Below the pieces are notes generated by a model that worked only from the letters and a program-made list of their open reading frames with translations, was not told the DNA's origin and searched no databases. A DNA stretch of 53,750 nucleotides from an uncultured Ruminococcus sp. GTDB lineage: Bacteria; Bacillota; Clostridia; Oscillospirales; Acutalibacteraceae. The position numbers and the translations under genes are program-made. Where the stretch lies: positions 1-53,750 of the forward strand of contig CAJUGO010000013.1 in assembly GCA_910585865.1 (NCBI GenBank). Direction: 5' to 3'. Shown piece after piece: positions 49,605 through 53,750 of the stretch. The first letter of the stretch is position 1; every line of letters starts with the position of its first letter.

Positions 49605-49768
49605 TGTCAAGTAAATAGTCCGCTTGACTATCGGCTATTCCCAATTAGCCTTACTCGAGTAAAATTGAATTATTAAAAAGTCGATAAAATAATCATGATT
49701 TGCCAAATGGTAAATGGCGCACGAAACAAAACTTTATATTTTTAAAGAATTGAATGGAGGAAACATTT
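49605..49768 (+). promoter_or_regulatory. Long structured 5' leader
   Basis: A leader of about 160 bases with GGCTA...TAGCC near 49632-49651 and a TTTGCC/GGCAAA-like region near 49699-49720, ending in AATGGAGG 8 bases before the ATG. I match it to no riboswitch class. An ATG at 49754 overlaps the ribosome site and is unlikely to be used. Confidence 0.45.
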
Positions 49769-50035
49769 ATGACACCAATTCTTAGCTTACACAACATTGA
49801 TGTAACTGAGTTCCTCGCCGTGCTCGATACCTGCGAGGGCAATGTATATCTCGTTACAAAAGAAGGGGACAGATTAAACCTTCGCAGTAAACTTTGCCAG
49901 CTTGTTGGTTTGACCAAACTTATCGAAGGCGGCAAGATTGCTGAAGCAAGTATTATTTGCGAGAATAAAAACGACGAGAGCAAGCTTTTCAGATTTAACT
50001 TCTTTGGTGATACAGGTAACGCTAAAGTAGGTTAA
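49769..50035 (+). CDS. Conserved-looking 88-residue protein of unknown function
   Basis: From ATG 49769 (GGAGG upstream): TPILSLHNIDVTEFLAVLDT, CEGNVYLVTKEGDRLNLRSK, LCQLVGLTKLIEGGKIAEAS and a C-terminal strand ending FRFNFFGDTGNAKVG. It looks like a small alpha/beta cytoplasmic protein. The strong promoter, long leader and own terminator suggest high or tuned expression. Family not recognised. Confidence 0.82.
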   Translation: MTPILSLHNIDVTEFLAVLDTCEGNVYLVTKEGDRLNLRSKLCQLVGLTKLIEGGKIAEASIICENKNDESKLFRFNFFGDTGNAKVG

Positions 50036-50097
50036 TTTAAAAGCAGTATTAATTAGATATCTACAATTTTCACGTTAATTTCAAAACTTCTAAATCC

Positions 50098-50127
50098 AAA
50101 AACAGCCGCTTTTATGCGGCTGTTTTT
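50098..50127 (+). terminator. Terminator of the small-protein gene
   Basis: AAAAACAGCCGC pairs perfectly with GCGGCTGTTTTT (50098-50109 and 50116-50127). The stretch to 50332 contains no gene. Confidence 0.92.
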
Positions 50128-50332
50128 GGGTTTTCACTGCAAAGTAAAATATGATGTGTTGAATAAAACAGATGATTAAAGAATTTTTGTATAATTATTT
50201 GCAAGTTTTGAAAAGGTGGCTATATTATCACAATAAAAGTATTGATTTTATACCTTTTTTAGGTTATACTTTATTTAATTTAATTAATTTAATTTTAAGA
50301 AGGCGTTTGACGCATTCGGAAAGGAATACGCT

Positions 50333-50632
50333 ATGTCAAATAACAATGAGGAAATGATGCAGAATTTTGAAAATGACGGCACACTTATTACTCTTACAGA
50401 TGATGAGGGAAATGAGATTGAGTTTGAATTTTTGGATGTAATAGAGTATGACGGAGATGAATATATTGTCCTTATTGAAAATGATGAGGATGCAGATGAA
50501 GTAGTAATCTTAAAAATCAATGCTCTTGATGAAGAGACTGAAGAGTATGTAAGTATCGATGATGAGGAAGTTTTACAGACTGTTTTTGATATGTTTAAAC
50601 AAAAATATGAAGGCGACATCACGTTTGAATAA
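50333..50632 (+). CDS. DUF1292 family protein
   Basis: 99 residues, very acidic: NDGTLITLTDDEGNEIEFEF, LDVIEYDGDEYIVLIENDED then EVVILKINALDEETEEYVSI. The DExGxExxFExLDxIEYxxxEYxVL pattern is DUF1292 (YrzB-type), a small cytoplasmic protein of Firmicutes with unknown role. GGAAAGG precedes the ATG. Confidence 0.9.
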   Translation: MSNNNEEMMQNFENDGTLITLTDDEGNEIEFEFLDVIEYDGDEYIVLIENDEDADEVVILKINALDEETEEYVSIDDEEVLQTVFDMFKQKYEGDITFE

Positions 50633-50657
50633 TTTAATAACCTCGCAATAATAAATT

Positions 50658-50691
50658 AACGGCAGTTTCAAATTTTCATGAAACTGCCGTT
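50658..50691. terminator. Terminator between DUF1292 and tRNA-Arg
   Basis: AACGGCAGTTTCA pairs perfectly with TGAAACTGCCGTT, with a T-run after it; it can also serve the tRNA transcript on the other strand. Confidence 0.88.
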
Positions 50692-50697
50692 TTAAAC

Positions 50698-50774
50698 TGG
50701 TCCGCCCGAAGGGATTTGAACCCCCAATCTCCAGAATCGGAATCTGTTGCGTTATCCAATTGCGCCACGGGCGG
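50698..50774 (-). tRNA. trnR: tRNA-Arg (anticodon CCG)
   Basis: On the minus strand it starts CCGCCCG and ends CGGGCGG-A-CCA (CCA encoded). Loop TTCCGAT gives anticodon CCG (Arg, codon CGG). T arm GGTTCAAATCC. The 27-43 pair is A-G, otherwise stems are good. Confidence 0.95.
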
Positions 50775-50910
50775 ATATTTTATTCGGACAAAAAGCTGTT
50801 TAAACAATATTTACTGAATAAATGCAGCGAACGGTTGCCTTTACTCAAAATCCAACATTTTTGTTATACTGATAGCATATGATTTTGTCCGAATTATATT
50901 TTACTTATAT

Positions 50911-52809
50911 TTAATCAGAAAGCTCTTCCCATATATTATACTGCTCTTCCTGCTGTAATTGCAAGCTTTCCAGCAAATTTGTAAGTTCTATCAGTTTTTC
51001 ATAATCAGAAGAGGTTTCATCGCTTGCCAGCTTTTCCTGTACTTTTGCAATTTCGCCGTCAAGCCTTTCAATTTCTTCCTCGGCTTTTTTCAGCTTTGTC
51101 TGCCTTTTTCGTTCCTCGCTCTGTCTTTGTTTCTGTAAAAAGTATTCGTTTACAGGTTTTTCCTTTTTGTTTTCTTTGCTTTCGATAATATCGAAGGCTT
51201 CTTTTTTTATGTGTTCAATGTAATAATCATAATTACCCAGATACTCTTCTACGCCGTTAGGAGACAGAACAAGGATTCTGTCGGCAACCTTGTTGATAAA
51301 ATATCGGTCATGGCTGATTATAAGAAGTGTGCCGCTGTAGTCAAGAAGAGTTTTTTCAAGCTCCTCTCTGGAAGCCGCGTCAAGGTGGTTGGTAGGTTCG
51401 TCAAGCAACAGAAAATTACTGCCTCTAAGCATTAATTTTAAAAGGGAGATTCTTGCTCTTTCTCCTCCGCTCATTTTTGAAAGCGGTTTAAAGACCTGAT
51501 CCCCTTTAAATAAGAATGATGCAAGCGCATTGCGGACTTCTGTTTGTGTCATATTCGGAAAAGTGTCCCATACTTCATCAATTGCAGTTTTACACAAATC
51601 AAGATTTTGCTGCATCTGATCAAAATATCCGGTCAGCACGTTTGTGCCGTAATCATATGTACCGCTGTCATGCGGACATTTGCCTGTCAGTATTCTGAAA
51701 AGTGTGGTTTTTCCGCATCCGTTGCCGCCAAGAATAAAAACACGTTCGCCTTTACGTATATGTATATCAACATTCGCAAACAATTTTTTATCGCCAAATG
51801 CTTTTGATATATTTTTGCAAATCAGAACATCGTTTCCGCTTTCGCATTTGACATTAAAGTGCATTCGCATTGTTTCGAGCTCGCTGTCAGGAGTAACAAG
51901 TTTAGATTTTATTCTGTCAGCTTCTTTTTGTTTGCTGGCGGCTGTAATAAAGTTGCGTTCGCGTCCCCAGCGTTTTTGCTGCTCAACAATAGCTTCGATA
52001 CGTTTGATTTCCTTAATATCATTTTCATATTTGTTTTTTAAAGATTCATTATATGCTTCTTTTTTTCTAATAAATTCAGAATATGATCCCTTGTAGCACA
52101 TCGCTTTGTTATGCTCAAGTTCAACAGTTTTATTAGTAACACTGTCAAGGAAATATCTGTCGTGACTGATAATAATCATTGCGCCCCTGAAATCTTTTAA
52201 AAAACTTTCAAGCCAGTTTACAGAGTCAATGTCCAGGTGGTTTGTAGGTTCATCAAGCAGGAGTAAATTGCTTTGAGAAAGCAGCAGTTTAGCAAGGCAT
52301 AGTTTTGAACGCTGACCGCCGCTTAAATTGCCTACAGGCATTTTAAAATCAGATTCTGAAAATCCGAGTCCCAGCAATGCTGAGCGAGTTCGGCTTTTAT
52401 AGGTAAGACCTCCTGCATTTTCATAACGCTCAATCAGCGAAGTTTGTTTTTCAACAAGTTCCTCAAGCTTGCCGCTGCCGCTGTCAATTGATTTTGTAAG
52501 TTCGGAAATTTCAAACTCCATGTTTTTAAGGTCGTCAAAAACCGACAAAAGCTCATGATATACATCTGCGGCAGGATTATTACAAGCGTGCTGCTCCATA
52601 TAGCCTACACGTGTGTTTTTAGAAAAAGAAACAGTACCGGATACAGGAGAGATTTCTCCGTTTAAAATTTTAAAAAGTGTTGTTTTGCCAACTCCGTTGG
52701 CACCGATAAAGCCAATCTTATCTTTGTCTTCAACATCAAACGAGACATCAGTAAACAAATTGTGTTCAATAAATGTCATTGTAAGATTGCGAACAGACAA
52801 TGCCGGCAA
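50911..52809 (-). CDS. ABC-F family ATPase
   Basis: 632 residues from TTG 52809 (GAGGAG upstream). Two ATP-binding cassettes without membrane domains: Walker A GANGVGKTT (about 36-44) and GGNGCGKTT (about 358-366), signature LSGGQRS and MSGGERA, and LLLDEPTNHLD in both. They are separated by a charged linker (KKEAYNESLKNKYENDIKEI, about 250-320). The C-terminal 90 residues form a coiled coil (RKRQTKLKKAEEEIERLDGE). ABC-F proteins act on the ribosome to relieve stalling; subgroup (housekeeping or antibiotic resistance) is not clear from reading. Confidence 0.94.
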   Translation of the reverse strand: MPALSVRNLTMTFIEHNLFTDVSFDVEDKDKIGFIGANGVGKTTLFKILNGEISPVSGTVSFSKNTRVGYMEQHACNNPAADVYHELLSVFDDLKNMEFEISELTKSIDSGSGKLEELVEKQTSLIERYENAGGLTYKSRTRSALLGLGFSESDFKMPVGNLSGGQRSKLCLAKLLLSQSNLLLLDEPTNHLDIDSVNWLESFLKDFRGAMIIISHDRYFLDSVTNKTVELEHNKAMCYKGSYSEFIRKKEAYNESLKNKYENDIKEIKRIEAIVEQQKRWGRERNFITAASKQKEADRIKSKLVTPDSELETMRMHFNVKCESGNDVLICKNISKAFGDKKLFANVDIHIRKGERVFILGGNGCGKTTLFRILTGKCPHDSGTYDYGTNVLTGYFDQMQQNLDLCKTAIDEVWDTFPNMTQTEVRNALASFLFKGDQVFKPLSKMSGGERARISLLKLMLRGSNFLLLDEPTNHLDAASREELEKTLLDYSGTLLIISHDRYFINKVADRILVLSPNGVEEYLGNYDYYIEHIKKEAFDIIESKENKKEKPVNEYFLQKQRQSEERKRQTKLKKAEEEIERLDGEIAKVQEKLASDETSSDYEKLIELTNLLESLQLQQEEQYNIWEELSD

Positions 52810-52862
52810 AACAAAACACTCCTCTCGTCAAACATTTAAATTGCTGTATTTACTATTTTACA

Positions 52863-53258
52863 TTAAAAAACGAAAAAGAGCAATACAAAATTTAAAATAT
52901 GCCAGAGATTTACCATAGCGTAAGCTATGATACCGATGTAAAGCAGAAAATTTGTTATAAAACTTTGTTCTGCATCGGCAAGTTTGTATATTAGAGCGCA
53001 GCCCGAGATAAGTATAAGCGGAAGGATTCCCTTAATTAAAAGCGTTAGCCAAAAATTTTCGAGGATTGGCTGCATCACAGGGTTGGCCTCATGAAAGTAG
53101 CCGCTTCCAATTAATGCTTCAGTACAAATCCAGTCAATAATATTAAGAAAATATAAGAATATAAGTTTACGGTAGAATGAATATCCTTTGCTTTTTTTAC
53201 TTTTCGTTTCTGACATTACGGAATCATTTTTTTCAACAACAAAATTTTCAAGAATCAT
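52863..53258 (-). CDS. DUF5658 family small membrane protein
   Basis: 131 residues. A polar N-terminus of about 30 residues is followed by three or four membrane helices with FLYFLNIIDWICTEALI, GYFHEANPVMQPIL and YGIIAYAMVNLWH-like IGIIAYAMVNLWHIL, the pattern of DUF5658. Function unknown. It lies upstream of the ABC-F gene in the same direction with a gap of about 50 bases. Confidence 0.85.
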   Translation of the reverse strand: MILENFVVEKNDSVMSETKSKKSKGYSFYRKLIFLYFLNIIDWICTEALIGSGYFHEANPVMQPILENFWLTLLIKGILPLILISGCALIYKLADAEQSFITNFLLYIGIIAYAMVNLWHILNFVLLFFVF

Positions 53259-53397
53259 ATTAACACCTCAAGTGTATTTTTTCCAAAATATGCTTAATTA
53301 TTTATAAATGTTAATAAAATGATTAATGGATTTAGAAGTTCGGAAAATGTCTCCAAATAATAAAATGAAGAAAAATAAAAAAATTTGAAAAAAAGTG

Positions 53398-53426
53398 TTG
53401 ACAAAGTATCGTCAGTATGATATAGT
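53398..53426 (+). promoter_or_regulatory. Promoter of the tRNA-Thr/tRNA-Tyr transcript
   Basis: TTGACA (53398-53403), 17-bp spacer, TATAGT (53421-53426), 30 bases before the first tRNA. Confidence 0.88.
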
Positions 53427-53456
53427 ATTAAAGCACTCGAAAGTAACAACAAATTC

Positions 53457-53532
53457 GCTGGTGTAGCTCAGTTGGTAGAGCAGCTGATTTGTAATCAGCA
53501 GGTCGGGGGTTCAAGTCCGTCCACCAGCTCCA
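53457..53532 (+). tRNA. trnT: tRNA-Thr (anticodon TGT)
   Basis: Acceptor GCTGGTG pairs with CACCAGC; discriminator T and encoded CCA. Loop TTTGTAA gives anticodon TGT. T arm GGTTCAAGTCC. Confidence 0.96.
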
Positions 53533-53582
53533 TTGAAGCCTACTGTTTAGGCAGTAGGCTTCAGCTTTTGAAAATCTAATAG

Positions 53583-53667
53583 GGGAGAATTCCCGAGTGG
53601 CCAAAGGGGGCAGACTGTAAATCTGTTGCATCTTGCTTCGGTGGTTCGAATCCACCTTCTCCCACCA
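53583..53667 (+). tRNA. trnY: tRNA-Tyr (anticodon GTA)
   Basis: Acceptor GGGAGAA pairs with TTCTCCC, discriminator A, CCA encoded. Anticodon loop CTGTAAA gives GTA. It has the long variable arm (TGCATCTTGCTTCGG) of bacterial Tyr tRNAs. It follows tRNA-Thr by 50 bases on one transcript. Confidence 0.96.
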
Positions 53668-53697
53668 AAAGCACATCCGAAAGGGTGTGCTTTTTTC
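53668..53697 (+). terminator. Terminator of the tRNA transcript
   Basis: AAAGCACA pairs with TGTGCTTT around TCCGAAAGGG, followed by TTTTC. Confidence 0.9.
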
Positions 53698-53701
53698 ATT
53701 G

Positions 53702-53750
53702 TGGGAGAAGATGGATTCGAAAAGGGCGTTAAGAAAACGTCACAGTGTGA
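53702..53750. repeat. Inverted copy of the tRNA-Tyr 3' end and start of a palindromic repeat
   Basis: 53702-53721 is the reverse complement of 53645-53664 (T arm and acceptor of tRNA-Tyr) with one mismatch. It continues into AAAACGTCACAGTGTGA at the window edge, which looks like the first half of a hairpin (CGTCAC/GTGACG). It may be a small repeat element or an attachment-site remnant. Confidence 0.55.

Noticed and set aside
53428..53676. Minus-strand frame across tRNA-Thr and tRNA-Tyr
   Set aside because: It is antisense to two tRNA genes and has no ribosome site.
1..53750. CRISPR array
   Set aside because: No regularly spaced repeat-spacer pattern and no cas-like gene were found anywhere in the window.

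Overview
The window looks like a chromosome segment of a low-GC Gram-positive anaerobe of class Clostridia, probably in the Ruminococcus/Oscillospirales range. The reasons are AT-rich DNA, strong Shine-Dalgarno sites with frequent TTG and GTG starts, consensus sigma-A promoters, the order SRP RNA-dnaX-ebfC-recR, a PyrK/PyrD type 1B pair, a ThiT-like ECF component, and the families DUF1292, DUF5658 and DUF421. Genus cannot be fixed from sequence reading alone.

Region 1 (about 474-13,945) is a 13.4-kb integrative element inserted in the 3' part of a tRNA-Trp gene. A 47-bp direct repeat marks both ends (474-520 and 13,899-13,945). A tyrosine integrase and a small excisionase-like protein sit at the right end, and five copies of an 11-mer (AGTGTAGATGA), likely integrase arm sites, lie just inside the two ends. 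I see no relaxase, conjugation or capsid genes. The element has a Rep-like winged-helix protein followed by iteron-like repeats and a palindrome-rich stretch that looks like an origin. It also carries a NUMOD4/HNH endonuclease, a Fic AMP-transferase module under a divergent promoter with operator boxes, secreted and lipoprotein cargo, a serine recombinase beside a damaged DUF6431 gene, several unknown small proteins, and a roughly 190-nt structured RNA with its own consensus promoter and terminator.

Region 2 (14-31.5 kb) is core chromosome: NAD metabolism (pncB, nadB, nadC; no nadA here), a ThiT-like transporter component, a Ham1-type NTP pyrophosphatase, a DUF885 lipoprotein, a PHP phosphoesterase, hflX, PAP2, a beta-helix transferase, the SRP RNA-dnaX-ebfC-recR-smpB-ssrA information-processing run, and then an AT-rich two-gene membrane/GDN-motif pair of unknown function behind ssrA.

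Region 3 (31.6-42.9 kb) has htpG, an LTA-synthase-like sulfatase, an OPRT-like protein with an altered PRPP loop, a transglutaminase lipoprotein, pyrK-pyrD, a DUF421 membrane protein whose start codon lies in a perfect 17-bp hairpin, and a GH31 alpha-glucosidase.

Region 4 (42.9-47.7 kb) is the most unusual host locus. A secreted ricin-lectin/Amidase_6 protein is followed by three tandem paralogues of a membrane-anchored extracytoplasmic protein with a nearly invariant 55-residue core. Near-identical promoters and terminators are repeated with the genes, and one terminator hairpin is inverted. A membrane-linked XRE regulator sits upstream. I propose it as a candidate undescribed system, possibly a cell-wall hydrolase with membrane-anchored inhibitors; this function is inference.

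Region 5 (47.8 kb to the end) has a phosphohexomutase, a small protein with a long leader, DUF1292, tRNA-Arg, an ABC-F ATPase, DUF5658, and tRNA-Thr and tRNA-Tyr. The last bases repeat the tRNA-Tyr 3' end in inverted orientation.
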